Assembly (NCBI GenBank): GCA_900320245.1
Contig: ONRP01000030.1
Location: forward strand, 1-38,396
DNA: 38,396 bases
Direction of reading: 5' to 3'
Origin: an uncultured Prevotellaceae bacterium
GTDB taxonomy: Bacteria > Bacteroidota > Bacteroidia > Bacteroidales > Muribaculaceae
Part shown: piece by piece, positions 17,274-26,231 of the stretch
How positions within the stretch are numbered: the stretch's first letter is position 1
Layout of the letters: every line of letters starts with the position of its first letter
Made by a program: the position numbers and the translations under genes
Notes under the pieces: model-generated
What the model was told of the DNA's origin: nothing
What the model saw: the letters and a program-made list of their open reading frames with translations, nothing else
Databases searched by the model: none

Positions 17274-17756
17274 TCAGTTGACGATGATGTAGCCGCCGTT
17301 GTTGGGCAGGACGCGGTACTGGCGCATGCCCACTTTGTTATTGATGGCCACTCCCCTGACGGGACCACCGGCTCCGGTGAGGGGGTTGTAGTGCGAGCCG
17401 CACTTGGGGCAGACGGCATCGAGGTTCTCGTTGTCGATCGACAGGATGATGTCGTGGCTGGACTCGACAGGACAGGCGAGGTCATAGGCCAAGGGTTCCT
17501 CGGCGCCCATCATGAGCAGCACGCCGCCATAGCCGGTGAAGGTGTTGACGTTATAGGGGAAATTGGCGGGAATGTTCTTCTCGCGGTTGAAGATGCGGTA
17601 CTGGCCCATGCCATGCACGCCGTAGGTGTTCCACAAGGCAAAATTGCCCAGGTCGATGCGTACGGCTAAATTGGGCAACGACTTGTTGTCGATGGTGTCG
17701 CAGGCCACGCTGCCAAGCAGTGCCAGCAGCGTCAGGAAGATGGCAAAACGGTTCAT
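17274..17756 (-). CDS. Rieske-fold-like lipoprotein with altered cluster ligands
   Basis: 160 residues from the ATG at 17756, chosen because MNRFAIFLTLLALLGSVAC is a lipoprotein signal with lipobox Cys. The C-terminal two thirds follow the layout of Rieske-type domains: AYDLACPVESSHD, then about 20 residues, then AVCPKCGSHYNPLTGAG followed by GPVRG. Canonical Rieske proteins bind [2Fe-2S] through CxH and CxxH; here the first His is Val and the second box reads CPKC, with no His at the ligand position. Related lipoproteins are widespread in Bacteroidales. It may bind another metal (three Cys plus the nearby His) or none. The role is unknown. It stands alone between two intergenic regions. Confidence 0.75.
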   Translation of the reverse strand: MNRFAIFLTLLALLGSVACDTIDNKSLPNLAVRIDLGNFALWNTYGVHGMGQYRIFNREKNIPANFPYNVNTFTGYGGVLLMMGAEEPLAYDLACPVESSHDIILSIDNENLDAVCPKCGSHYNPLTGAGGPVRGVAINNKVGMRQYRVLPNNGGYIIVN

Positions 17757-17814
17757 CTGTTTCTCATTATTATAATAATTATATGGTCTATTAACGTAAA
17801 AAAAGGTCATTTGA

Positions 17815-17845
17815 TTGTAAATTTGTACGGAATTCTATAATTTTG
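17815..17845 (+). promoter_or_regulatory. Probable promoter of the glycosyltransferase-PBP unit
   Basis: TTG (17815-17817), a 20-nt spacer and TAATTTTG (17838-17845). The -7 box fits TAnnTTTG. The leader would be about 80 nt. Confidence 0.5.
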
Positions 17846-17934
17846 CGTCCACAAAACTTGTGAGAACCGTGAGCCGCCGGCGTGTTTGCGTCGCCTGCGG
17901 TGGGTCGGGAGCAGCAAGTTGATTATCAACCATT

Positions 17935-18699
17935 ATGACAGGCATGGAACCATTATTTTCCATCATTACGGTCACTTGGAACGCCGCTGCTGTGATTGCT
18001 CCGACGCTGCATAGCGTGCAGCGCCAGTCGAGCAGCAACTATGAGTTGCTTATCATCGACGGTGCGTCGAGCGATGACACGCTGTCGATTGTCAAGCAGG
18101 CTTCGATAACGTCGTTGCGCGTGTTCAGCGAGCCCGACAAGGGACTGTATGACGCAATGAACAAAGGTATTGCGCGCGCACGTGGGAAATACATCATGTT
18201 CCTGAATGCCGGCGACTCGTTTGCCGACGATACCGTGCTGGCCCGCCTGGCGCTGCTCACGGCCGACAATCCCGGCGTGATTTACGGCCAGACTCAACTT
18301 GTTGACGCGCAGCGCAATGTGGTGGGCAAGCGCCATCTGACAGCACCTAAGCGGCTGACAGTCAATAGTTTCATGAACGGTATGGTGGTGTGCCACCAAG
18401 CCTTCATCGTGCGTCGAGACCTGGCGCCCGACTACGACCTGCAGTACCGCTTGAGCGCTGACTATGACTGGTGCATCAGGGTGCTGCGCAAGAGCCCTGC
18501 CAATGCCTATGCCGGCAAGGCCCCCATCATCAGTTACCTGGCCGACGGCATGACCACACGCCATCACCGCGCCTCGCTGTGGGAGCGATTCCGAATCATG
18601 TGCCACCACTACGGTACGGGCACGGCGGTGATGCGCCACCTGGGGTTCATTCCCCGCTATGTGAAACGACGCTTGGGCCACAGTGCCAACAAGCAGTAG
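17935..18699 (+). CDS. Family 2 glycosyltransferase
   Basis: Cytoplasmic GT-A fold enzyme that adds a sugar from a nucleotide donor, probably to a surface glycan. 254 residues. N-terminal FSIITVTWNAA, LIIDGASSDDTL (nucleotide-binding Asp), EPDKGLYDAMNKGI and GKYIMFLNAGDSF are the WcaA-type motif series. LSADYDWCIRVL carries the ED/DYDW acceptor-site motif, and DGMTTRHHRASLWERFRI lies near the end. The start may be MTGMEPLF at 17935 or MEPLF at 17944. No other glycan genes are adjacent. The following penicillin-binding protein gene begins 63 bp later without a clear promoter, so the two may be cotranscribed. Confidence 0.92.
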   Translation: MTGMEPLFSIITVTWNAAAVIAPTLHSVQRQSSSNYELLIIDGASSDDTLSIVKQASITSLRVFSEPDKGLYDAMNKGIARARGKYIMFLNAGDSFADDTVLARLALLTADNPGVIYGQTQLVDAQRNVVGKRHLTAPKRLTVNSFMNGMVVCHQAFIVRRDLAPDYDLQYRLSADYDWCIRVLRKSPANAYAGKAPIISYLADGMTTRHHRASLWERFRIMCHHYGTGTAVMRHLGFIPRYVKRRLGHSANKQ

Positions 18700-18762
18700 C
18701 CGGCAACGACAATCGGCTGGCAGTATCTCTCAGACTCTAATCAGCAACCATCAAACTTTACT

Positions 18763-21198
18763 ATGAGCGAAAAATCTTCAGGTAATATCATCACACGCAA
18801 CTGGCGGCGCTTCAAGAAGTGGTACAAGGGATTGTACCGCGGGCGTCCCTGGTGGGCCAAAATCCTGGCCGCTCTCGCGACCTTCATCGTGCTGTTCCTG
18901 CTCTACTTGATCGCTGTGGACATCAACTTCCTGTGGCTCTTCGGCAAGTCGCCGAGCACCTACAGCATCATGCATCCCAGCAATCCCGAGGCCAGTTACC
19001 TGTACAGTGCCGACGGCCAGACCATCGGCAAATACTATGACGAGAACCGCACGCCGGTGCCGTTTGACTCAATCAACCCCGAGTTCTTCAGGGTGCTCAT
19101 CGACACCGAGGACGAGCGTTTCTACAGCCACCACGGCATCGACTTCAGCGGCCTGGGCGCCGCGGCCAAGGACCTGGTGCTGCATGGCCGCCCGCGCGGT
19201 GCGAGCACCATCACGCAGCAGTTGGTGAAGAACATGTTCCGCACCCGCAGCGACTACTCGACGGGCCTGCTGGGCTACATCCCCGGCGTGAAGATGCTCA
19301 TCATGAAGAGCAAGGAATGGATCATCGCCACCAAACTGGAAATCTTCTACAGCAAGGAGGAAATCCTGGAGATGTATGCCAACACGGTGGACTTCGGCAG
19401 CAATGCCTACGGCATCAAGACGGCGGCCAACACCTACTTCCGGACCACCCCCAAGAACCTGAAAATCGAGGAGAGTGCCGTGCTGGTGGGACTGCTCAAG
19501 GCCACAAGCACCTACAATCCTCGCATCAATCCCAAGAACAGCCTGCGCCGTCGCAACCAGGTGTTGAAGAATATGGTCGAGCACGGCGACCTGACGCAGC
19601 AGCAATATGACTCGATATCGGCATTGCCCATCGACTTGAAGTACACCCTCGAGACCAACTATGCCGGCGTGGCGCCCTACTTCCGCGAGGCTGTAGCCCA
19701 CGAGGTGGAACGCATTTCGGACGAGAAAGGCCTCAAACTCGACCTGGAGCGCGACGGCCTGAAGATTTACACCACGCTCGACTCCAGGATGCAGGAGTAT
19801 GCCGAGCAGGCCGTCAGCGAGAAGATGAAGGTTGTGCAGCGCAACTTCAGGAGTCATTGGGGCAATCAGGACTGCTGGCTCGACGAGAACAACCAGCCCA
19901 TCGCCAACTTTGTCGAGGACAAGGCGCGCAACACGCCTGTCTACCACGAGTTGCTGGCCCGCTATCCCAACGACCTGGACTCGGTCAACTACTACATGAA
20001 CCAGCCCCACATGGTGCACCTGTTCGACTATGAGAACGACTCGCTGTATATGGAGATGAGTTCGATGGACTCGGTGCGCTACATGCTGCACTTCATGCAC
20101 TGCGGCTTCGTTGCCATGGACCCGAGCAACGGCCACGTCAAGGCGTGGGTGGGTGATGTGGACTTCGACACGTGGAAGTATGACAAGGTGCGCGCCAAGC
20201 ACCAGCCGGGCTCGACGTTCAAACTCTTTGTCTATGCCGCAGCCATGGAGCGCGGCCTCGTGCCCTGTGACCGACGTCTCGACGAGTACATCGACACGAT
20301 GGTCAGGAATGATGAGACGGGCGAAATGGAACCCTGGCGGCCCACCAACGCCAACGGCACCTTCTCGGGCGCCGATATGACCCTGCGTTCGGCCTTCGCA
20401 CAGAGTATCAACAGCGTGACTGTGCGTGTGGCTCAAGAAGTGGGCTTCAACAACGTCGCGCGTGTGGCCCGTGATATGGGCATCGAGTCGCCTCTCGAGG
20501 AAAAGCCTGCACTCTCGCTGGGAGCCAGCGATGTTGACCTGATGGAACTGGTCAATTCCTACTGCACCGTGGTCAATGACGGCATGCGCAACGACCCCAT
20601 CATCGTCACACGCATCGTGGACCGCGACGGCAAGGAAATCTACCGTGCCCCCGAGCGCCAGGAACGCGGCATCAGTTACCGCACGGCATTCCTGATGCAG
20701 CAGATGCTCATGGCCTGCCGCACCGATGCCGGTGGCACCGCGATGGCACTGAACGGCTATATCACGCGTCCCCTCTATGACGTGGACCTGGGTGGCAAGA
20801 CCGGCACGAGCAACCGCCATGCCGACGCCTGGTTCGTCGCCGTGTCGCCGGGCCTGGTTTGCGGCTCATGGGTGGGCGGCGAGTATCGCCAGATTCACTT
20901 CCGTTGGGGCTCGTTGGGCCAGGGCAGCCGCACGGCATTGCCCATCTGCGGCCGTTTCCTGCAACTCGTGCTGAGCGACCCGCAGTTCCAGAGTTACCAC
21001 AAGCGGTTCCAGCCCGCCAAGGAGGTTATCAATGCCGACCTCTACTCGGGTTGCTCATCGATCGCTCCTGTCGAGGAGTTTGACTCCACGATGATTGACC
21101 AGGAGTATGACTCGTTGTTCCTCAGTCCCGACGAGGAAATTGATCTGACTGAAAAGCCCAAAATCGAGGAACCCGTGACGGCTCCTGACTCAATTTAG
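18763..21198 (+). CDS. mrcA: Class A penicillin-binding protein 1A (transglycosylase/transpeptidase)
   Basis: Polymerises and cross-links peptidoglycan at the outer face of the inner membrane. 811 residues. There is a short cytoplasmic basic N-terminus, one membrane anchor (about 33-55), and a GT51 glycosyltransferase domain with catalytic Glu in TEDERFYSHHGID (residue 116 region) and RGASTITQQLVKN. The transpeptidase domain has the SxxK motif STFK at 484-487 (HQPGSTFKLF), QSINSVT as the SxN motif, and KTGTSN beginning at Lys679. All catalytic motifs are intact. The C-terminus is a short acidic tail. It is a standard housekeeping enzyme of this size in Bacteroidales. Confidence 0.95.
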   Translation: MSEKSSGNIITRNWRRFKKWYKGLYRGRPWWAKILAALATFIVLFLLYLIAVDINFLWLFGKSPSTYSIMHPSNPEASYLYSADGQTIGKYYDENRTPVPFDSINPEFFRVLIDTEDERFYSHHGIDFSGLGAAAKDLVLHGRPRGASTITQQLVKNMFRTRSDYSTGLLGYIPGVKMLIMKSKEWIIATKLEIFYSKEEILEMYANTVDFGSNAYGIKTAANTYFRTTPKNLKIEESAVLVGLLKATSTYNPRINPKNSLRRRNQVLKNMVEHGDLTQQQYDSISALPIDLKYTLETNYAGVAPYFREAVAHEVERISDEKGLKLDLERDGLKIYTTLDSRMQEYAEQAVSEKMKVVQRNFRSHWGNQDCWLDENNQPIANFVEDKARNTPVYHELLARYPNDLDSVNYYMNQPHMVHLFDYENDSLYMEMSSMDSVRYMLHFMHCGFVAMDPSNGHVKAWVGDVDFDTWKYDKVRAKHQPGSTFKLFVYAAAMERGLVPCDRRLDEYIDTMVRNDETGEMEPWRPTNANGTFSGADMTLRSAFAQSINSVTVRVAQEVGFNNVARVARDMGIESPLEEKPALSLGASDVDLMELVNSYCTVVNDGMRNDPIIVTRIVDRDGKEIYRAPERQERGISYRTAFLMQQMLMACRTDAGGTAMALNGYITRPLYDVDLGGKTGTSNRHADAWFVAVSPGLVCGSWVGGEYRQIHFRWGSLGQGSRTALPICGRFLQLVLSDPQFQSYHKRFQPAKEVINADLYSGCSSIAPVEEFDSTMIDQEYDSLFLSPDEEIDLTEKPKIEEPVTAPDSI

Positions 21199-21252
21199 CG
21201 GAAACAGGAATTCGGGTAAGATTTCTTGCACATTTCGGATTAGTTAAGTTAT

Positions 21253-21273
21253 TTTGCATACAAATTATGCAAA
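21253..21273. repeat. AT-rich perfect inverted repeat
   Basis: TTTGCATA, CAAAT, TATGCAAA: 8-bp arms, 5-nt loop, 55 bp after the PBP stop and about 100 bp before the next start. It is low in GC and has no T-tract directly after it, so an operator is as likely as a terminator. Confidence 0.4.
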
Positions 21274-21376
21274 CGGTGATTTTTGTTCATGTTTTTATCG
21301 CTGTTTGGATGTCGTGTTTCAGGGATTTGTTGGATTCTCGTCTATACTGATGAGATAGAATTTAATATTAACTGAT

Positions 21377-22486
21377 ATGAAAAGATTCTTATTGTTTTTG
21401 ACTTGCGTATTGCTGATGTCGCAATTTCACTCTGCGGCCTATACCTTTCCTCCCAGCCAGGTGCGTTGCCTGGTAGTGTATTACACTTATAGCGGTGTGA
21501 CCCGGACGCTTGCCCAGGCCATTGCCGATAATTGTGACGGCGAATTGCTCGAGGTTGTGGACCACGGTAATTATCCTCGCCCTGAGAGCCAGACAACCTA
21601 TACCTTTGCCAACAACGAGCGCAGCCAGATGGATGCCGGCAACTGGCCCGAGATCAATACCAGCGTCGATGATTTTGACGACTGGGACTTTGTCATCATC
21701 TGCACGCCCCTGTGGAACGGCAAGATGGCCAACCCGATGCTCACCTTCCTGCACAACCATGCCGAGAAACTCGACGGTAAGCAGGTGGCACTTGCCGTGA
21801 CCAGTTATAGCAGCGGTCACAGCGGAGTGCCCGCCGATGCCCGCAACACCCTGCCCAATAGCACCTTTGTGGGCAACACGTTGCACATCACCTATTCAAA
21901 CCGTCCCAGAATGGCCGAGATGGCCAGTGAGTGGGTGCCGGGTCTGGAGGTTGAAGTAACCCCGAACACAAACAAGATTCATGTTATTGTGGGAGGGCAG
22001 ACCTTTATGGCCACGCTTGCCGACAATGCCACGGGCAACTTCTTCAAAACGATGCTGCCCATGACCATCGACATGGACGAACTCAATGGCAACGAGAAGT
22101 ATTATTACCTGAACGAATCTCTCCCCAGTGCCCCTGTAAACCCCGGTACCATCTATGCCGGCGACATCATGCTCTATGGGAATTCGTGTGTGGTGCTGTT
22201 CTATCAGACGTTTAATACCGGTTATTCCTACACCCGCATCGGCAGCCTTGACTACCCGACAGGGCTGGCCGAGGCTGTGGGCCCGGACAATGCGATGGTG
22301 ACGTTTGAACTGGCCTACGCGTGTGACGTGAACTGCGACAACGAGGTGGACATCAACGACGTGACCGATCTGATTGCTATGGTCCTGTCGGGCCAAATCT
22401 CGGCTTACGGCGACGTGGACATCAACGGCGTGGTGGATATTAACGATGTTACCTGCCTGATTAATGTGCTGCTGGGCGTGAAGTAG
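21377..22486 (+). CDS. Secreted flavodoxin / cyclophilin-like / dockerin-like fusion protein
   Basis: 369 residues in four parts. A signal peptide covers residues 1 to about 21 (MKRFLLFLTCVLLMSQFHSA). A flavodoxin domain (about 28-190) has the FMN phosphate-loop region VVYYTYSGVTRTLAQAI, then IICTPLWNGKMANPM and VTSYSSGHSG. A cyclophilin-like domain (about 195-312) begins IHVIVGGQTFMATLADN and includes KYYYLNESLPSAP and GDIMLYGNSCVVLFY. A C-terminal dockerin-like tail (about 315-369) has two Ca-binding-type repeats, each with DINDVTxLI. Flavodoxin plus cyclophilin-like pairs occur in gut bacteria, usually cytoplasmic. Export plus a dockerin-like tail is unusual, because FMN must then be loaded outside the cytoplasm or exported already folded. 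The physiological partner is unknown. Confidence 0.85.
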   Translation: MKRFLLFLTCVLLMSQFHSAAYTFPPSQVRCLVVYYTYSGVTRTLAQAIADNCDGELLEVVDHGNYPRPESQTTYTFANNERSQMDAGNWPEINTSVDDFDDWDFVIICTPLWNGKMANPMLTFLHNHAEKLDGKQVALAVTSYSSGHSGVPADARNTLPNSTFVGNTLHITYSNRPRMAEMASEWVPGLEVEVTPNTNKIHVIVGGQTFMATLADNATGNFFKTMLPMTIDMDELNGNEKYYYLNESLPSAPVNPGTIYAGDIMLYGNSCVVLFYQTFNTGYSYTRIGSLDYPTGLAEAVGPDNAMVTFELAYACDVNCDNEVDINDVTDLIAMVLSGQISAYGDVDINGVVDINDVTCLINVLLGVK

Positions 22487-22547
22487 TCGTGGCCGATGAT
22501 GCCGTGCCGCATCGTCGTGACGGCATCGTTAGCCGACAAAATTTAAT

Positions 22548-22584
22548 CGAGCGGGAATCCCATAGCGGGGTTCCTGCTCGTTTT
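22548..22584 (+). terminator. Terminator between the flavodoxin fusion and DUF2851
   Basis: 14-bp stem with two G-U pairs (22548-22561 with 22567-22580), 5-nt loop, then TTTT. The opposite strand also has a T-rich run after the hairpin, so it probably serves both converging genes. Confidence 0.85.
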
Positions 22585-22626
22585 GCGTGATGTGCCGGTG
22601 CCCGTTCTTGGGAGGGGGCGGATTTC

Positions 22627-23916
22627 TCAGGTGTTGGGCTGCTGGCGGGCGTCGGTGGCGAGCAGGCGGTGTCCCAGTCGGCAGTAGATGCACTTGCGGG
22701 CCTCGCAGTAGTTGCGGCGCAACTGGATCAGGGCCTGACTGGTGAGGGCGTCGTCACACTTGATGCCAGCATTGCGGAACAGGGTCACGATGCTGTTCTG
22801 CTCGGGGCGGATGTCCTCGAGCAGGGCGATGGCGCGGTCGGTCATCGCGTAGTCGTCGGTCATCTCGCCACGGGCATAGTAGAGCGGGGCAACCGTATTG
22901 ATGAGCACGATGTCGATGCTGCCGTTAGACAAAGCGCGTCCGGCACCGGGCGACGGCTTGCCGAAGGAGTAGTGCGTGGTCCAGTAGCCGCTCAACTCGA
23001 TGTCGAACAATTGGCGCAACTGCTTGGTGTCGCTGGCCTCAAGGATGTCGTTCATCAGGTTGAAGCCGCCCTGTACAAACTGCGCCAGCAGGGCGATGCG
23101 GCGGTAGGGGAAATTCTGCGGACGGCTGCGGAACAGGCGCCATGCCGAGCCCTCGATGGGGCGCAACGAGAATTTGTTGGCCAGGAAAGCGTATTCGCGT
23201 GTCAACTGCTGGAAGTAGGGGTCCTCGCTGTGCGCTCCGTTGAGCAGGCCCGCCTGGCCGAAGAGCAGAGCCTCGACCTGCAGGATGGAGTCGCTGTGCT
23301 TGTGCAGCAGGCGCAGCGGCGTGACACGGGCCAGCCGCTCAAAGGCATCGTTGTTGATGCCGAAACCCAGCGTGCGGGCCAGCATCACGTAGCAGATATC
23401 TTCCCAACTGCCATTGTAGCGGTCATAAAGTTCGCGCACGCGGTCCACCTTGCCGTGCAGCCGCTCGAAGGCCAGCGCCTCGATCCACTCGGTGACGGTG
23501 AGTGTGGGCACCTCGTTGAGGCGTGCCGCGCAGGGCAGTTCCACCTGGGCGTTGACCAGCCTGTCATAGCACTCGTTGAAGCGTGGCGACACGCGCAGTT
23601 CGACCTGGGGGATGCGCTCACCGTTAATGCGGGTGACGGGCGCATCGTCCTTCTCGACGACGTGCAGGATGACGCTGTCATAGGCAGGGTCCTCGTCGTG
23701 GTGGTGCCGCTTCCAGTCGCTGGCGCGCACGTGAATCTCGACATTTCCGACCCACAGGCGGCCGTCAATCTCGATCTTGGCGTTGAAGAAGTCGGGTCCC
23801 GCATCGGTGTTGAGCAGGCCCGGGTCAATGACCCGCACCTTGAGGCCGTCGCCCGTCACCATGTCCTCGCTGAGCCACAGGCGGTGCTGCCAGATGTATT
23901 GCAGGAGTCCTTCCAT
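22627..23916 (-). CDS. DUF2851 family protein
   Basis: 429 residues with no signal peptide, so cytoplasmic. It matches DUF2851, a family seen mainly in Bacteroidetes: N-terminal EGLLQYIWQHRLW, DAGPDFFNAKIEIDG, WVGNVEIHVRASDWKRH and YDSVILHVVEKDD (a region reminiscent of a metal-dependent nuclease-like fold), SYWTTHY-like GYWTTHYSFGK, and a C-terminal CEARKCIYCRLGHRLL with clustered Cys/His that may bind zinc. The biochemical role is unknown. It begins 6 bp after the HAD-GT-C gene and is the last gene of the three-gene operon; the facing terminator follows. Confidence 0.85.
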   Translation of the reverse strand: MEGLLQYIWQHRLWLSEDMVTGDGLKVRVIDPGLLNTDAGPDFFNAKIEIDGRLWVGNVEIHVRASDWKRHHHDEDPAYDSVILHVVEKDDAPVTRINGERIPQVELRVSPRFNECYDRLVNAQVELPCAARLNEVPTLTVTEWIEALAFERLHGKVDRVRELYDRYNGSWEDICYVMLARTLGFGINNDAFERLARVTPLRLLHKHSDSILQVEALLFGQAGLLNGAHSEDPYFQQLTREYAFLANKFSLRPIEGSAWRLFRSRPQNFPYRRIALLAQFVQGGFNLMNDILEASDTKQLRQLFDIELSGYWTTHYSFGKPSPGAGRALSNGSIDIVLINTVAPLYYARGEMTDDYAMTDRAIALLEDIRPEQNSIVTLFRNAGIKCDDALTSQALIQLRRNYCEARKCIYCRLGHRLLATDARQQPNT

Positions 23917-23922
23917 CGCGCG

Positions 23923-26229
23923 TCATTTGGGTTGACCGGGTTGGTAGAGGATGAAGTGGGTGTCCTCGTAGATGATATGGTAGCCGTAGCGCTCAAGGAA
24001 GTGGTTGAGCACCTTCAGTTTGCGGTTGTCGCGGTAGGTGTCCTGATGGCCGTAGTCGAAGCCGAAGTTGGCCGTCGGCTCGCTCCAGTACGGCCCCAGC
24101 GTGTTGAACTTCTGCTGCAGCACGAGCGGCAGCCCCGACTTGGGCGCGTAGGCCAGTTTCTTCTCGAGCATGGGGGCGCTGAGTTGCTCGACCCACGAGC
24201 AGCCGATGTAGGGCCGGGTGTGTGTGAGGTAGTTGATGAGCGGCGCGCTGCCGTAGACCATGAGCGTGTCGCCGGCCTTGACGTGTGGCTCGATGCCGTG
24301 GAGCACGGTGTTGAGCACGTTGGCGCGCTCGCGTGTGGTATAGATGTGTGCCGCGCGGTCGTTGTCGATGGTGTATCGTTTTTCCCACAGCGGCCCGCCG
24401 TCAAAGTAGGCGCCGCCGGTGACCATACGCACTGCGCACACGGAGATAAACGTCAGCGGGAACGCCAGGCGCACACGGCGCATCCACCACAGGGCCGCCA
24501 CGGGAGCGATGGCCCAGGCGATGATGGAGCCGTTGTTGTAGGCCCCGTCGCTGCCCAGGGGCATTACCAGCATCATGCCGATGCCCAGCACAGCCATCCA
24601 AGCCAGTCCGGAGCGCTTTCTCCAGCGTTCGATGATGATCATGATGCCGCCCGCCAGACACATGACCCACAGCGGCTGCAGCGGGTGCATGCGCATCACC
24701 AGCCAAATGAAAAGTGCCAGCGCTGCGACCTTGGCGGCCCACATGAGCCATGCCTGCCGCAGGCGGGTGTGTGCCAGCCAATAGACGGCGACGGGCACGG
24801 CCAGTTTGATGGCGACCCATGCCTCGGTGGCATAGAAGCGCAACTGCACCATTATCATCTGGCCCGTGGTGTGGGATGCCGTGCCGCTCTCGTCGGCAGC
24901 GATGTCGCGCAGGTCACGCAGCACGTTGAGCAGGCAGGTGTTGTGGATGCCCGGCATGACGACCAGCACAAAGCATACGGCCAGTCCGGCGCTGGCCAGG
25001 AACAGCATCATGCGGAAGACGGGACGCACCCAGTAGATGCGCAGGAAATGCCGCACCGATACAAACCTGATGACAGGCAGCACGGCCATCGACAGGCCCA
25101 GCACGTTGGGTATGCGCACCAGGATGTTCAATCCCGCCACGACGCCGGCCACGGCAATCACCCATGACTTGTTCTTCTCCAGGCCGCGCCATAGCAGCGT
25201 GATGGCCAGCACATACAGCAGGGCGGTGCACAGGTCGTAGCAGAAAGTGTAGGGCGGAGCGATGAACGAGGTGACCACCAGGGCGCTGCCCAGCGCGATG
25301 GCACGCTCGTCGAGGTGGCGGCGCAGGGCATAGTACAGGACGATGGCACAACAGGTGTTGAAGGCCACGCCCAGCAGGCGCATGCCCGCCATGCCCATCG
25401 ACGGGAACAGCGTCTGGAACGTGCCGCCGATGACGCCGCTCAGGTAGTACATGAAGTTATACTCCACACTGCCGGGGTGGGAGAAGATGTTGTCATAGAA
25501 GGTGAGGTAGAAGCCCGCATCGGCCACGTCCATGCCGTAGAACACGCCCAGCAACTGGTAGAGCACCAGCAGGGCCAGGACTGTCCAGAAGATGCGGCCA
25601 CCGCGCCCCATAGCATTGGGGCGCGACATATCGGTCGTGTGGTCAAAGTCGCGCAGGTAGGCCTTGTCGGCATGGCAGAGCATGACCTGGTCACCGCGGC
25701 TGTCACCATAGGCCACCAGTTCGCGCTGCTCCACGTCGGGCACCTCCTGCACGATGCGTCGCCACTTCTCGGCCCCGTTGCAGTTGGGCTGGGCATACCT
25801 GCCCGTCAGCAGTCCCTCGTCGTCGACCTCGAGTTCGGTAGCCAGCACCGTCACGTCCTGTCCCTTGAAGAACGGCTCGACCCACTCGCGGACGCTGGCG
25901 GTCACCACCAGCACCCGGTCGCCCGCCTCGAGGGCCTCGTCCATGGCCACGCGGGCCTGGTGACGCACCAGGTTGGGGTGGGCGGGAGCAAACTCCTCGC
26001 ACAACTGCTGGAAACGGCTATAGGGCATTCCCTTGAAGAAGTGGGACAGCAGCCGCTGTTTGGCCTCTCCCCCCTTGAGAATGCCCAATTTGAACATGAT
26101 GATCCACGGCAGGCACATGAGCAGCCCCGCCAGATAGCGCTCCCAGCCGAAGGCGTGCTTCAGCATCAACGGCAGGGAGTCGTGTCGCGTGTAGGTGCCG
26201 TCAAAATCAAATGCCACCGTGCGTTTCAT
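23923..26229 (-). CDS. HAD-IB phosphatase fused to a GT-C-like multi-spanning membrane domain
   Basis: 768 residues from the ATG at 26229, at which the HAD motif begins (MKRTVAFDFDGTYTRHDSL). Residues 1 to about 205 form a HAD subfamily IB phosphatase: nucleophile Asp8 and Asp10 in DFDGT, VVTASVREW at about 108-116, and YGDSRGD with Asp176 and Asp180. From about 211 there are ten or more hydrophobic segments, beginning FWTVLALLVLYQLLG and followed by an acidic loop, MDVADAGFYL, of the kind that carries catalytic Asp in GT-C glycosyltransferases. The C-terminal about 150 residues are soluble and probably periplasmic. The GT-C label is inference. It is preceded 2 bp upstream by a DPPR-synthase-like UbiA gene, which suggests that the HAD domain dephosphorylates polyprenyl-phosphoryl-5-phosphoribose and the membrane domain uses the product. 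Confidence 0.82.
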   Translation of the reverse strand: MKRTVAFDFDGTYTRHDSLPLMLKHAFGWERYLAGLLMCLPWIIMFKLGILKGGEAKQRLLSHFFKGMPYSRFQQLCEEFAPAHPNLVRHQARVAMDEALEAGDRVLVVTASVREWVEPFFKGQDVTVLATELEVDDEGLLTGRYAQPNCNGAEKWRRIVQEVPDVEQRELVAYGDSRGDQVMLCHADKAYLRDFDHTTDMSRPNAMGRGGRIFWTVLALLVLYQLLGVFYGMDVADAGFYLTFYDNIFSHPGSVEYNFMYYLSGVIGGTFQTLFPSMGMAGMRLLGVAFNTCCAIVLYYALRRHLDERAIALGSALVVTSFIAPPYTFCYDLCTALLYVLAITLLWRGLEKNKSWVIAVAGVVAGLNILVRIPNVLGLSMAVLPVIRFVSVRHFLRIYWVRPVFRMMLFLASAGLAVCFVLVVMPGIHNTCLLNVLRDLRDIAADESGTASHTTGQMIMVQLRFYATEAWVAIKLAVPVAVYWLAHTRLRQAWLMWAAKVAALALFIWLVMRMHPLQPLWVMCLAGGIMIIIERWRKRSGLAWMAVLGIGMMLVMPLGSDGAYNNGSIIAWAIAPVAALWWMRRVRLAFPLTFISVCAVRMVTGGAYFDGGPLWEKRYTIDNDRAAHIYTTRERANVLNTVLHGIEPHVKAGDTLMVYGSAPLINYLTHTRPYIGCSWVEQLSAPMLEKKLAYAPKSGLPLVLQQKFNTLGPYWSEPTANFGFDYGHQDTYRDNRKLKVLNHFLERYGYHIIYEDTHFILYQPGQPK

Positions 26230-26231
26230 CG

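Noticed and set aside
21253-21273. Terminator of the penicillin-binding protein gene
   Set aside because: The hairpin is AT-rich and not followed by a T-tract; it is recorded only as an inverted repeat.
22669-25167. Long plus-strand open frame of about 830 codons opposite DUF2851 and the HAD fusion
   Set aside because: It is antisense to two well-supported genes, is rich in His, Val, Ala and Gln typical of reverse-strand shadows in GC-rich coding DNA, and has no recognisable domain.
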